Shown piece after piece: positions 28,043 to 36,415 of a stretch of 64,000 bases of DNA (position 1 is the first letter of the stretch; the number at the start of each line of letters is the position of its first letter). Under the pieces are notes generated by a model, which saw only the letters and a list, made by a program, of their open reading frames with translations, did no database searches and was not told where the DNA came from. The DNA is taken from positions 186,001-250,000 of the forward strand of contig CAVPMU010000002.1 in NCBI GenBank assembly GCA_963706535.1, given 5' to 3'. Source of the stretch: RPQJ01 sp963706535 (GTDB taxonomy: Bacteria > Pseudomonadota > Gammaproteobacteria > Steroidobacterales > Steroidobacteraceae). Made by a program: the position numbers and the translations under genes.

Positions 28043-29128
28043 TCAGCGCGGCACGAGCCGCAGCAGCCGTGTGAGCAGCGCGGCGCGGGCGGCCGCCGTC
28101 GGCGCGACCAGCGTGCAGTGCCCGAGCTTGCGACCCGGCCGCGGGGCCTTGCCGTAGTCGTGGTGGTGCGCGCCTGGCAGGGCCAGCACGCGCTCGCGCA
28201 CGGGCAGGGTCCCGATGTAATTGACCATGGCCGAGTGGCCCACGGCGCTCGTGTCGCCGAGCGGCCATCCCAGGATGGCGCGCAGGTGATTCTCGAACTG
28301 CGAGGTGACCGCGCCCTCGATCGTCCAGTGGCCGGAGTTGTGTACGCGAGGGGCCATCTCGTTCGCGACCAGCCGGCCGTTCCGCACGAAGAACTCAATG
28401 GTCAGCACGCCGGCGTAGCCGAAGTGGTCGAGCAGGCGCCCGAGGTGCTGCTCGGCGGAACGCTGCAGGCGCACATTGCGCGTGGGCGCGATGCTCACCC
28501 TCAGGATGCCCGCGCGGTGCGTGTTCTCGACGAGCGGGTACGCGCGCGTTTCCCCCTGCGTGCTGCGGACGCCGATGATCGAGACCTCGCGATCGAAGGC
28601 GACGAAACCCTCGAGGATCAGTGGCACGCCGCCGAGCGCCCGCCACCCGGCCTCCACGTCGGCGCGCCTGCGCAGCACATGCTGGCCCTTGCCGTCGTAG
28701 CCCAGCCGCCGCGTCTTGAGCACCGCCGGCAGCCCGACCGCTGCGACCGCGGCGCGCAGGTCGGCCAGCGTATCCACCGCGCGGAATGGTGGCGTCGGTA
28801 TGCCGAGGCGGCCGAACAGTTCCTTCTCGTAGAGGCGGTCCTGCGAGACACGCAGCGCATCCGCCGGGGGATGGCAGGCTCGCGTCCTCGCGACTGCCTG
28901 CAGCGCCGGCACGGGTACGTTCTCGAATTCGTAAGTGACCAGGTCGACCTCGGCGGCGAGCCGGCGCAGGCTGGCCGGATCGTCGAACGCGCCCGTGATG
29001 ATCGGCGCGACCTGCGCGCCGGGGGAGTCGGCGTTCGAGTCGAGGAAGCGGAACTGCAGCGCGAGTGGACAGCCGGCCAGCGCCAGCATCTGCCCCAGCT
29101 GGCCAGCCCCGATGATGCCGACCTTCAT
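28043..29128 (-). CDS. purK: PurK, 5-(carboxyamino)imidazole ribonucleotide synthase
   Basis: PurK uses ATP and bicarbonate to carboxylate AIR to N5-CAIR in purine synthesis. The 361-residue ATP-grasp protein begins MKVGIIGAGQLGQMLALAG and contains TYEFENVP, TRRLGYDGKGQ and EMAPRVHNSGHWTIEGA followed by SQFENHLRAILGWPLG, all diagnostic. ATG at 29128 lies four bases inside the purE end, so the pair is coupled. The downstream gene on the same strand is the ATPase-FHA fusion. Confidence 0.98.
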   Translation of the reverse strand: MKVGIIGAGQLGQMLALAGCPLALQFRFLDSNADSPGAQVAPIITGAFDDPASLRRLAAEVDLVTYEFENVPVPALQAVARTRACHPPADALRVSQDRLYEKELFGRLGIPTPPFRAVDTLADLRAAVAAVGLPAVLKTRRLGYDGKGQHVLRRRADVEAGWRALGGVPLILEGFVAFDREVSIIGVRSTQGETRAYPLVENTHRAGILRVSIAPTRNVRLQRSAEQHLGRLLDHFGYAGVLTIEFFVRNGRLVANEMAPRVHNSGHWTIEGAVTSQFENHLRAILGWPLGDTSAVGHSAMVNYIGTLPVRERVLALPGAHHHDYGKAPRPGRKLGHCTLVAPTAAARAALLTRLLRLVPR

Positions 29129-29628
29129 GAGTTCGCCGGTGGCTGCCGCGGGTCGGGCTGGGCGAGCACCTTGTCCGTCTGCGACGCACGGAATGCATCC
29201 AGCGCGGCGCGGACCCGGGCATCGCCGTTCGCGACGATGGCCGCCGCGAGCAGCGCGGCATTGGTCGCGCCGGCTGCGCCGATGGCCAGCGTGCCTACCG
29301 GTATCCCGGCCGGCATCTGCACGATCGACAGCAGCGAGTCGAGGCCATTGAGCGTCTTCGACTGCACCGGGACCCCGAGCACGGGCACGGTCGTCTTGGC
29401 CGCCGCCATGCCGGGAAGGTGCGCAGCCCCGCCGGCGCCGGCGATGATGACCTGCAACCCGCGTTCACGGGCCGTGCCCGCATACTCGAACAGCAGGTCG
29501 GGCGTGCGGTGCGCTGAGACGACGCGCACCTCGTGCGGGACGCCGAGCCGCTCGAGCATTTCTGCGGCGGGCCCGAGGGTCTCCCAGTCGGAGGTCGACC
29601 CCATGATGATGCCAACGAGTGGTTTCAC
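29125..29628 (-). CDS. purE: PurE, N5-carboxyaminoimidazole ribonucleotide mutase
   Basis: PurE moves the carboxyl group of N5-CAIR to give CAIR, the step after PurK. The 167-residue protein has GIIMGSTSDWETL, VVSAHRTPDLLFEYA with the catalytic histidine, GAGGAAHLPGMAAAKT and GVPVQSKTLNGLDSLLSIVQ. It is the class I type that needs PurK. The gene is first in a purE-purK unit on the minus strand. purC, the next pathway step in this window, is at 32989-33895. Confidence 0.98.
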   Translation of the reverse strand: MKPLVGIIMGSTSDWETLGPAAEMLERLGVPHEVRVVSAHRTPDLLFEYAGTARERGLQVIIAGAGGAAHLPGMAAAKTTVPVLGVPVQSKTLNGLDSLLSIVQMPAGIPVGTLAIGAAGATNAALLAAAIVANGDARVRAALDAFRASQTDKVLAQPDPRQPPANS

Positions 29629-29659
29629 CGCGGCATTGTAGCATTGCGCCCCGCGGTCC

Positions 29660-30166
29660 CTAGCCGGTCGGGGCAGGCAGGACTTCGCGCAGGCGGCGGA
29701 ACAGCTGCCGTGCGGCGGCCGGTGGTCGTGCGGCCGCCTGTTCGGCGCGCGCCTGGCGGGCGAGGCCGCGCAGCTGCTGCAGGTCCGCGGTCTCCACCAG
29801 CGGCGCGAGCTCCGTCCAGGCGGACGCGTCGTCGCCGAGCAGCCGGTCCCGCCATTTCTCGATCGACCGTTCGCGCAGCACGCGCTGCCGGTCGATCTCC
29901 CCGCGGTGTGCGAGGGCCACGCGCACCGGTTCGACGTCGATGCGCCGCAACAGCTTGCCGATGTAGAGCCTCTGGCGCACCCGGGCGCCGTGGCTCGTGA
30001 TGCGCCGCGCGGCGGCCACCGCGTCCCTCACGTCCTCGGGGAGTGGCAGGGCGTCGAACTCTGCCGTCGGCAGCGCCACGAGCTCGTCGCCCAGGTCCTG
30101 CAGGTCGCGGCTCTGGCGCTTGAGCTCGCTCTTGCTCGGCAGGTCGTCCTCGAAATCGTCCGTCAT
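29660..30166 (-). CDS. yjgA: YjgA (DarP), ribosome-associated DUF615 protein
   Basis: YjgA/DarP binds 50S precursors and promotes late large-subunit assembly. The 168-residue protein has the typical start DDLPSKSELKRQSRDLQDLG and the core LYIGKLLRRIDVEPVR. ATG at 30166 is chosen because AGGAGG lies ten bases upstream; a GTG at 30172 would sit too close to that site. It is divergent from pmbA, a pairing common in gammaproteobacteria. Confidence 0.95.
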   Translation of the reverse strand: MTDDFEDDLPSKSELKRQSRDLQDLGDELVALPTAEFDALPLPEDVRDAVAAARRITSHGARVRQRLYIGKLLRRIDVEPVRVALAHRGEIDRQRVLRERSIEKWRDRLLGDDASAWTELAPLVETADLQQLRGLARQARAEQAAARPPAAARQLFRRLREVLPAPTG

Positions 30167-30255
30167 GCGCACCGGGCCTCCTGCGGCATGCTAGCACGCA
30201 GGGTTGCGCGGCCCGCCGCTGCTAGAATGCCGGATCTTCACACCCAGGCGGAATC

Positions 30256-31605
30256 ATGGCCAGCGAACGATCCCCGGCGACCGCGCCAGACGGCGCAGAG
30301 CTGCTCGCGCTCGTCGAACTCGCGCTCGCGGAGGCGCGCATCCTCGGTGCATCGCAGGCCGAGGCGGCAGTGAGCGTGGACGTGGGGCTCTCGGTCTCCG
30401 CGCGGCTCGGCGAAGTCGAGACAGTCGAATACCAGCGCGACCGGGGAATGGGCGTCACCGTCTATTTCGGGACGCGCAAGGGTACGGCCAGCACCGCCGA
30501 CCTGAGCCCTGCTGCGCTGCGCGAAACCGTGGCGAAGGCCTGCAGCATCGCCCGCTTCACGGCGCAAGACCCCTGCGCCGGCCTGCCCGATGCGGACACG
30601 CTCGCGACCGACATCCCGGACCTCGATCTCGCGCATCCCTGGGACCTGTCGCCCGAGCATGCCTGCCAGATGGCCATCGACTGCGAGGCGGCGGCCATGG
30701 CCGTCGACCCGCGCATCACGAACTCGGAGGGCGCCGGCGTCAGCAGCCACCGCGGCCTGCGCGCCTACGGCAATTCGCTCGGCTTCCTGGCTGCGTATCC
30801 CGGCACGCTGCACAGCGTGAGCTGCGCCGTGCTCGGTGTCGATGGCGAGGAGATGGAGCGCGACTACTGGTACTCGACGGCGCGCGACTGGCGGGAACTC
30901 GAGGACGTCGCGAGCGTCGGCCGGCGCAGCGGCGAGCGGGCGGTGCGGCGGCTGGGGGCGCGCAAGCTGCCGACGATGAAGGTTCCGGTGCTCTTCAGCC
31001 CGGACGTGGCGCGCGGACTGGTGGGGCACTTCACCGGTGCGATCCGCGGCGGCAGCCAGTACCGCCGCGCGTCGTTCCTGCTCGATGCGGCCGGCCAGCA
31101 GGTCTTTCCGGACTGGTTCTCGATCTCCGAGCGGCCCCACCTGCCGAGGGCGCTCGCGAGCGCACCGTTCGACCACGAGGGCGTGGCCACGCGCGACCGC
31201 GAACTCGTCGCGGGCGGCGTGTTGACCGGCTACCTGCTCGGCACCTACTCGGCACGCAAGCTCGGGCTGCGTACGACCGGCAACGCGGGTGGCCCGCACA
31301 ACCTGATCGTGGCCGGGCGCGGACGCGATTTCGACGCGATGCTGGCGCTGATGGACCGCGGCCTGCTGGTGACCGAGCTGATGGGCCAGGGCGTGAACGG
31401 AGTGACCGGCGATTACTCGCGTGGCGCCGCCGGCTTCTGGGTGGAGGGCGGCCGCATCGCATACCCGGTGCACGAGGTCACGGTCGCGGGCAATCTCAAG
31501 GAGATGTATCGCGCGATCGTCGACGTCGGTTCGGACGTGGACCTGCGCGGCGGCACGCGCACCGGATCCATCCTGGTCGAGCAGATGACGATCGCGGGCG
31601 ATTGA
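30256..31605 (+). CDS. pmbA: PmbA (TldE), metalloprotease subunit
   Basis: PmbA is the non-metal partner of TldD in the TldD/E peptidase. The 449-residue protein has YQRDRGMGVTVYFGTRKG, SEGAGVSSHRG, KVPVLFSPDVARGLVGHF and NGVTGDYSRGAAGFWVE followed by HEVTVAGNLKEMY, all typical of the TldE half. It lacks HExxxH, as expected. A TAGAAT -10-like element lies at about 30222-30227. tldD lies at 24983-26485. Confidence 0.97.
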   Translation: MASERSPATAPDGAELLALVELALAEARILGASQAEAAVSVDVGLSVSARLGEVETVEYQRDRGMGVTVYFGTRKGTASTADLSPAALRETVAKACSIARFTAQDPCAGLPDADTLATDIPDLDLAHPWDLSPEHACQMAIDCEAAAMAVDPRITNSEGAGVSSHRGLRAYGNSLGFLAAYPGTLHSVSCAVLGVDGEEMERDYWYSTARDWRELEDVASVGRRSGERAVRRLGARKLPTMKVPVLFSPDVARGLVGHFTGAIRGGSQYRRASFLLDAAGQQVFPDWFSISERPHLPRALASAPFDHEGVATRDRELVAGGVLTGYLLGTYSARKLGLRTTGNAGGPHNLIVAGRGRDFDAMLALMDRGLLVTELMGQGVNGVTGDYSRGAAGFWVEGGRIAYPVHEVTVAGNLKEMYRAIVDVGSDVDLRGGTRTGSILVEQMTIAGD

Positions 31606-31620
31606 GCCGCGCGGCCGCTG

Positions 31621-32955
31621 CTAGGCGGGGCGGATCAGGTCCCGCAGGCTGCGGCCCCGGACGCTGTCGCGCAACGCGGCGTCCGCGAGGTTCGCCGCCT
31701 CGTCCGCCGCGGCGACCGGGCGTTGCCGCGGGCGGCGTGGATCGGGCAGTTCGTGGCGGATGGCATGCAGGATGGCGTCGAGAGGGATCGACTCGAGGTC
31801 GCGCGCGGGTGCCACGGTGTCGTCCTCCGCGGTCAGCACGAGCCCGTGGTCCTCGAGGCACGATACCGTCTCGCCGACGACCGTCGCCGGTATGTCCAGC
31901 CGCTCCGCCAGTGCGTTGATCGTCCAGCGCGCGCCACCCTCGATGAACCTCTCGCCCAGCATGAACATCACCGACAGCGCCAGCCGCTCGCGCAGCGCGC
32001 CCGTCATCGGGATGTCCTCGTGGCCGGTGCGCAGGTGCTCGGGGTGCTGTACGTAGAACGACAGCTGCGCGCCGAGCAGCAGGATCAGCCAGCTCAGGTA
32101 GATCCACACCAGGAACAGCAGCACGACCGCGAAGCCCGCGTAGACGGCCGCGGTCTTGGCCGAATAGACGACGATGCGTGCGAACAGCGCGCCCACCGCC
32201 GCCCACAGGATGCCGCCGGCCAGCGCGCCGACGAACGCGGGCCACGGCCGCACGCGCGTATTCGGCATGTACAGGTAGACGAACAGGAACAGCGCCACCA
32301 CCAGCACGTAGGGCGCGAAATGCGCGCCGGTCGGCGCGCCGCCGGCGTAGCCGGAGAGCGTCGCGACGACGCTGCTCGCCTCGATGCGCGCCAGCAGCAC
32401 CATCGCCAGCACCGCGACCACCGGCCCGACCAGCATCACGACCAGGTACTCGCTGACGCGCCTCGCGAGGCTGCGCGGCCGCTCGACGTGCCAGGTGAAG
32501 TTGAGCGCTCCCTCGACCTTCTGCACCATCGAGATGACGGTGTAGAGCAGGAACACGAAGCCGACGGTGCCGAGCAGCGTGCCCTGCACGTTCTCGACGA
32601 ACTCCATGATGCTCTCGGTGAGCCGGTACCCCGGGTCGCCGAGCGGGCGCAGGAACTCGAACAGCACCGGCTCGAGCTCGCGGTGATAGCCGAACGCCTT
32701 CAGCACGGAGAAGGCCACGGCGACCACCGGCACGGTCGCGAACAGGGTCGAGTAGACGAGGCTCATGGCGCGCAGGCCGATCTCGCCGCGCGCGAAGTCG
32801 CGCAGCAGCGCGTAGAGGTAGCGCAACGGCGCGGCGACCCAGCGCATCGGGCGGCCGCCCACGGCCTCGGGCAGGTCGAACAGCCAGTGCTCGACTCTCA
32901 GGTGCAGCGTGGGAAAGATGGCGCGGAGTTCTCGCAAGCTACGGAAGCGTTGCAC
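31621..32955 (-). CDS. yihY: YihY/UPF0761 family inner-membrane protein
   Basis: A multi-pass inner-membrane protein of the YihY family, sometimes wrongly called RNase BN. The 444-residue protein has about six hydrophobic helices (starting LRAMSLVYSTLFATVPVVAV, through YAGFAVVLLFLVWIYLSWLI, then LLLGAQLSFYVQH). After residue 310 it has a soluble winged-helix-like tail (ALAERLDIPATVVGETVSCLEDHGLV, cited as two parts) that many proteobacterial members share. The function is unsettled. It ends 15 bases from the convergent pmbA stop and lies downstream of purC on the minus strand. Confidence 0.92.
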   Translation of the reverse strand: MQRFRSLRELRAIFPTLHLRVEHWLFDLPEAVGGRPMRWVAAPLRYLYALLRDFARGEIGLRAMSLVYSTLFATVPVVAVAFSVLKAFGYHRELEPVLFEFLRPLGDPGYRLTESIMEFVENVQGTLLGTVGFVFLLYTVISMVQKVEGALNFTWHVERPRSLARRVSEYLVVMLVGPVVAVLAMVLLARIEASSVVATLSGYAGGAPTGAHFAPYVLVVALFLFVYLYMPNTRVRPWPAFVGALAGGILWAAVGALFARIVVYSAKTAAVYAGFAVVLLFLVWIYLSWLILLLGAQLSFYVQHPEHLRTGHEDIPMTGALRERLALSVMFMLGERFIEGGARWTINALAERLDIPATVVGETVSCLEDHGLVLTAEDDTVAPARDLESIPLDAILHAIRHELPDPRRPRQRPVAAADEAANLADAALRDSVRGRSLRDLIRPA

Positions 32956-32988
32956 GGCGCCTTCGGTGACGCAAGTTCGACGCGCGAG

Positions 32989-33895
32989 CTACGTAGTGAG
33001 CCGTCGCAACGCTTCCGCGTACTTCTCGCTGGTCCTGCGGATCACGTCCGCCGGCAGCTTTGGCGCCGGCGGCGTCTTGTCCCAGTCGAGCGTCTCGAGG
33101 TAATCGCGCACGAACTGCTTGTCGAACGAGGGCGGGCTCGAACCCGGCTCATAGGTGTCCACCGGCCAGAAGCGAGAGGAATCCGGCGTGATGGCCTCGT
33201 CGATCAGCGTGAGGGTGCCCGACTCGTCGACGCCGAACTCGAACTTCGTGTCGGCGATGATGATGCCGCGCGCGAGTGCGTGCGCGGCGGCGAATTCGTA
33301 CAAGGCGACGGCCGTGTCGCGCACCTGCTTCGCGAGACCCGCGCCTATCGAGGCGGCGATCTCTTCGAAGGCGACGTTCTCGTCGTGCTGGCCAAGCGCG
33401 GCCTTGGTCGCGGGCGTGAAGATCGGCTGCGGCAGCCGGTCCGCCATGCGCAGGCCGGCCGGCAGGTCGATGCCGCAGATTCTGCCTGTGCGCTGGTAAT
33501 CCTTCCAGCCCGAGCCGATCAGGTAGCCGCGCACCACGGCTTCCACCGGCAGCGCTTTCAGTCTTCGCACCACCATCGCGCGATCGGCGATGAGCACGCG
33601 CTCGGCCGGATCCGGGACCGCACGCTCGAGGGGATAGTCCGACAGGTGGTTGCCGACGATGTGCCGGGTGCGCGCGAACCAGTAGTTCGAGATGCTGGTG
33701 AGCACGCGGCCCTTGCCCGGGATCGGGTCGGGCAGCACGACGTTCGAACGCGCTCAGCCGGTCCGTCGTGACGATCAACATGTGACGTTCGTCCACGGCG
33801 TAGATGTCGCGCACCTTCCCCTGGTGCAGGCGCTCGAGGCCGGCGAGATGCGACTCGTGCATGGGAGGCGAGGGCGGGGGCATGGTCTGGGACAT
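32989..33895 (-). pseudogene. purC: PurC, SAICAR synthase, split by a one-base frameshift
   Basis: PurC joins CAIR and aspartate to form SAICAR in purine synthesis. The N-terminal part reads from ATG 33895 (HESHLAGLERLHQGKVRDIY, then LIVTTDRLSAF), and the rest continues in another frame from PDPIPGKGRVLTSISNYW to the stop at 32989. The break is at plus 33743-33744, where one extra T (an extra A on the coding strand) turns the expected TTC-GAC-GTC-GTG into TTC-GAA-CGT-CGT. Removing one base restores a full-length protein of about 301 residues with no other damage. Sequence error and genuine mutation cannot be told apart here, but intact flanks favour error or a very recent change. Confidence 0.9.
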
Positions 33896-34003
33896 GGCTT
33901 GAATTCCGGTGTGCGGGTCGCCGTCGGGGGTTCTGCTGCTACCATACCGCGCCGCTGCGAGCGGCCAGTGTTGCAGGGGCGTTCCCCGACGGTCAAGGAA
34001 TCC

Positions 34004-34792
34004 ATGGGCTGGTACGGAAAGCTTATCGGAGCGTTGCTCGGCGCCATCATCGGGCGCGGCTTGTTCGGTGCGGTCGTGGGCCTGCTGATCGGGCACCAGT
34101 TCGACCGCCGCTCGCAGGCGACGCGGCCCCGCGTGACGGGCGACCCGCGGGCGCTGCAGATCGTCTTCTTCCGTGCCACCTTCCAGGTGATGGGTCACGC
34201 CGCCAAGGCCGACGGGCGCGTGACCCCGCAGGAGATCGACGCGGCGCGCGAGGCGATGCGCCGGTTCTCGCTCACCGAAGCCGACGTGCAGCGCGCGATC
34301 GACCTGTACACGGACGGCAAGCGACCGGACTTTCCGCTGGACCATTTGCTCGCCGAACTGCGCGGCGCAATGGCGGGCCGGGACGACCTGCGCCGCCTGT
34401 TCGTGCAGATCCAGCTCGAGGCGGCGCTGCAGGGCGGGGGTCTCAACCCGGCGTCGCGCGCCGTGTTCGCACGCATGTGCTCGGCGCTCGGCATCTCGGG
34501 CATCGAGTTCGCCGCGCTCGAGGCGATGCTGCGCATGCGCGGTCCGGCAGGTACGGGTGCGACGCGGCCGCAGGCCGACCGCCTCGCCGATGCCTACCAG
34601 GTGCTCGGGGTGCGCGTGGACACCCCCGATGCCGAGGTGACGCTCGCATACCGGCGGCTGGTGAGCCAGAGCCACCCGGACAAGCTGGTCGCGAACGGCT
34701 TGCCGGAATCCATGGTGGAGGCGGCGCACGAGCGCACGCGGCGCATCCTCGAGGCCTACGAGATCATCCGCAAACACCGGGGCATGAAGTAG
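34004..34792 (+). CDS. djlA: DjlA-like membrane-anchored J-domain co-chaperone
   Basis: A 262-residue DnaJ-like protein. It has an N-terminal glycine-rich membrane segment (WYGKLIGALLGAIIGRGLFG, then AVVGLLIGHQFD), a central TerB/tellurite-resistance-like helical domain (about 48-175; VMGHAAKADGRVTPQEIDAA), and a C-terminal J domain with the HPD tripeptide in SQSHPDKLVANG. This is the DjlA architecture: a DnaK co-chaperone anchored to the inner membrane. The ATG at 34004 follows GGTCAAGGAATCC. It is divergent from purC, with a 108-base gap that holds no strong promoter match. Confidence 0.94.
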   Translation: MGWYGKLIGALLGAIIGRGLFGAVVGLLIGHQFDRRSQATRPRVTGDPRALQIVFFRATFQVMGHAAKADGRVTPQEIDAAREAMRRFSLTEADVQRAIDLYTDGKRPDFPLDHLLAELRGAMAGRDDLRRLFVQIQLEAALQGGGLNPASRAVFARMCSALGISGIEFAALEAMLRMRGPAGTGATRPQADRLADAYQVLGVRVDTPDAEVTLAYRRLVSQSHPDKLVANGLPESMVEAAHERTRRILEAYEIIRKHRGMK

Positions 34793-34835
34793 CGGGCCGC
34801 CCTGCTAGCATTGTGGTCGCCCACAGGAGCCCGCC

Positions 34836-35513
34836 ATGCTGCAACCCTGGATCGCCCCCTCGATACTCTCCGCCGACTTCTCGCGCCTGGGCGAGGAGGT
34901 GCGCGCCGTGCTCGCGGCCGGCGCCGACATCGTCCATTTCGATGTCATGGACAACCACTACGTGCCGAACCTCACCATCGGCCCGCTGGTCTGCGAGGCC
35001 CTGCGCAAGGCCGGCATCGAGGCGCCGATCGACGTGCACCTGATGGTGAAGCCGGTGGATCGCATCGTGCCGGACTTCGCGAAGGCGGGCGCCACCTGGA
35101 TCACCTTCCACCCGGAAGCCAGCGAGCACGTCGATCGCACCATCGGTCTGATCCGCGAGAACGGCTGCCGGCCCGGACTGGTGCTGAATCCCGCCTCGCC
35201 CTTGAACTGGCTCGACCACGTGCTCGACAAGATCGACATGGTGCTGCTGATGTCCGTGAACCCGGGCTTCGGCGGGCAGTCGTTCATCGCGTCGGCGCTG
35301 CCGAAGATCACCCGCGTACGCGAGATGATCGATCGCAGCAGGCGCGAGATCAGGCTCGAGGTGGACGGCGGCGTGAAGGTCGACAACATCGCGGCCGTGG
35401 CGCGCGCCGGCGCCGACACGTTCGTCGCCGGATCGGCCATCTTCGGCGCGAAGGACTATCGCGCCACGATCGAGGCGATGCGGGCGGAGATCGGGAAAGG
35501 GGATAGGGGATAG
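34836..35513 (+). CDS. rpe: Ribulose-phosphate 3-epimerase
   Basis: Rpe interconverts ribulose 5-phosphate and xylulose 5-phosphate in the pentose phosphate pathway. The 225-residue TIM barrel has IAPSILSADFSRLGEE, HFDVMDNHYVPNLTIGP, VHLMVKP, MSVNPGFGGQ and LEVDGGVKVDNI, with all metal ligands and catalytic aspartates in place. The last residues, GKGDRG, are encoded by the GGGGATA heptamer array that starts at 35499, and the stop TAG is itself part of a heptamer. rpiA, the partner isomerase, is at 42169. Confidence 0.97.
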   Translation: MLQPWIAPSILSADFSRLGEEVRAVLAAGADIVHFDVMDNHYVPNLTIGPLVCEALRKAGIEAPIDVHLMVKPVDRIVPDFAKAGATWITFHPEASEHVDRTIGLIRENGCRPGLVLNPASPLNWLDHVLDKIDMVLLMSVNPGFGGQSFIASALPKITRVREMIDRSRREIRLEVDGGVKVDNIAAVARAGADTFVAGSAIFGAKDYRATIEAMRAEIGKGDRG

Positions 35514-35585
35514 GGGATAGTAGGAAGAAGAAAGGCCGGCGGTGCCGGCCTTCCTGCTATCCCCTATCCCCTGATCACTATCCCC
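35499..35585. repeat. Palindromic heptamer array (GGGGATA / TATCCCC) between rpe and the crp-like gene
   Basis: Three direct GGGGATA copies at 35499-35519 face inverted TATCCCC copies at 35558-35571 and 35579-35585, with a GC-rich hairpin between them. The arms can pair almost fully through AGGAA/TTCCT into one long imperfect palindrome. The array covers the ends of two convergent genes and encodes the last residues and stop of rpe. A second copy of the design lies at 50435-50536. Similar heptamer arrays are a known feature of Xanthomonadaceae-like genomes. Confidence 0.9.
35532..35552. terminator. Terminator-like hairpin after rpe
   Basis: AAGGCCGGC and GCCGGCCTT form a nine-base-pair stem with a GGT loop between convergent genes. 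The T-tract is short on both sides, so it may work in both directions together with the long flanking arms. Confidence 0.65.
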
Positions 35586-35589
35586 TTTC

Positions 35590-36345
35590 TCAGTCTTCGT
35601 CCTCGTCGTCCTCATCGTCGGCCGTCGTGGCCTTGGTCGCGCGTAGCGCGAGCGGCGAGGGTGGGCCGGCCTGCGCCGACATCTGCGCGGCCTTGCCCTT
35701 CAGCTTCGGGCGCACGCCGTAGACGACCATGGTCTTGCCACGCGCGGTGAGCAGGCCCTGTTCCTCGAGCACCTTGAGCACCCGGCCCGCCATTTCGCGC
35801 GAGCAGCCGACCAGTCGCGAGAGTTCCTGGCGGCTCACCTTGATCTGCGTGCCTTCCGGATGCGTCATGGCGTCGGGTTCGTTGCACAGGTCCATGATCG
35901 CGTGCGCCACGCGCCCGGTGACGTCGACGAAGGCGAGGTCGCCGAGCTTCTTGTTGGTGCGGTCGAGGCGGCTCGCGAGTTGCGTGGCGAGCTCGAACAG
36001 CAGCGTGGGGCTCTCGGCCGCGATCTGGCGGAAACGCGGATAGGTCATCTCGGCGAGCTCGCACTGCGAGCGCGTGCGCACCCAGGCGCTGCGCGCGGGC
36101 TGGTCGTTGAACAGCCCCATCTCGCCGAAGAACTGGCCCTTGTTCAGGTAGGCCAGCACCATTTCGTTGCCTTCCTCGTCCTCGATCAGGACTTCGACCG
36201 AGCCCTTGATCACGTAGTACAGGACGTCGGGCACGTCGCCGGCGTGGATCAGTACCGTCTTGGACGGGACCGTGCGGATGCGGCAATAGCTCAGGAACCG
36301 GTTTATTGCCGGAATCTCGCTCAGAGGTCGTCCCCCAGTCTCCAT
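35590..36345 (-). CDS. Crp/Vfr/Clp-family cyclic-nucleotide-responsive regulator
   Basis: A global transcription factor of the Crp class. The cNMP domain (about 15-125) has YVIKGSVEVLI and the phosphate-binding cassette FGEMGLFNDQPARSAWVR with the Glu, Arg and Ser of E. coli Crp. The C-terminal helix-turn-helix is VSRQELSRLVGCSREMAGRV, nearly identical to Crp. At the C-helix the E. coli pair T127-S128 reads T-N (DRTNKKLGDLAF), so one cAMP contact differs. A serine- and alanine-rich linker and a 12-residue acidic tail (DDEDDEDED) follow the usual end. ATG at 36345 is chosen over an upstream in-frame start at 36411 that overlaps the promoter. The ligand could be cAMP or another nucleotide. Confidence 0.95.
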   Translation of the reverse strand: METGGRPLSEIPAINRFLSYCRIRTVPSKTVLIHAGDVPDVLYYVIKGSVEVLIEDEEGNEMVLAYLNKGQFFGEMGLFNDQPARSAWVRTRSQCELAEMTYPRFRQIAAESPTLLFELATQLASRLDRTNKKLGDLAFVDVTGRVAHAIMDLCNEPDAMTHPEGTQIKVSRQELSRLVGCSREMAGRVLKVLEEQGLLTARGKTMVVYGVRPKLKGKAAQMSAQAGPPSPLALRATKATTADDEDDEDED

Positions 36346-36383
36346 GCTCCCCGTCCTTTGGTTTATGTCAAAACTGCGTGGAT

Positions 36384-36411
36384 TTAATAGCAAGTGCCCG
36401 TCGCGCCGCAA
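36384..36411 (-). promoter_or_regulatory. Likely promoter of the crp-like gene
   Basis: On the minus strand TTGCGG (36411-36406) and TATTAA (36389-36384) are separated by 16 bases and lie about 40 bases before the start codon. A TTGACA further downstream lacks a matching -10 element. Confidence 0.45.
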
Positions 36412-36415
36412 GTTT

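Noticed and set aside
33741..33750. CGTTCGAACG palindrome as an operator
   Set aside because: It lies inside the purC coding region and exists only because of the extra base. No second copy supports a regulatory role.
35499..35585. CRISPR array made of GGGGATA repeats
   Set aside because: Repeats are seven bases, have no spacers, and are mirrored around a hairpin. No cas genes are present.
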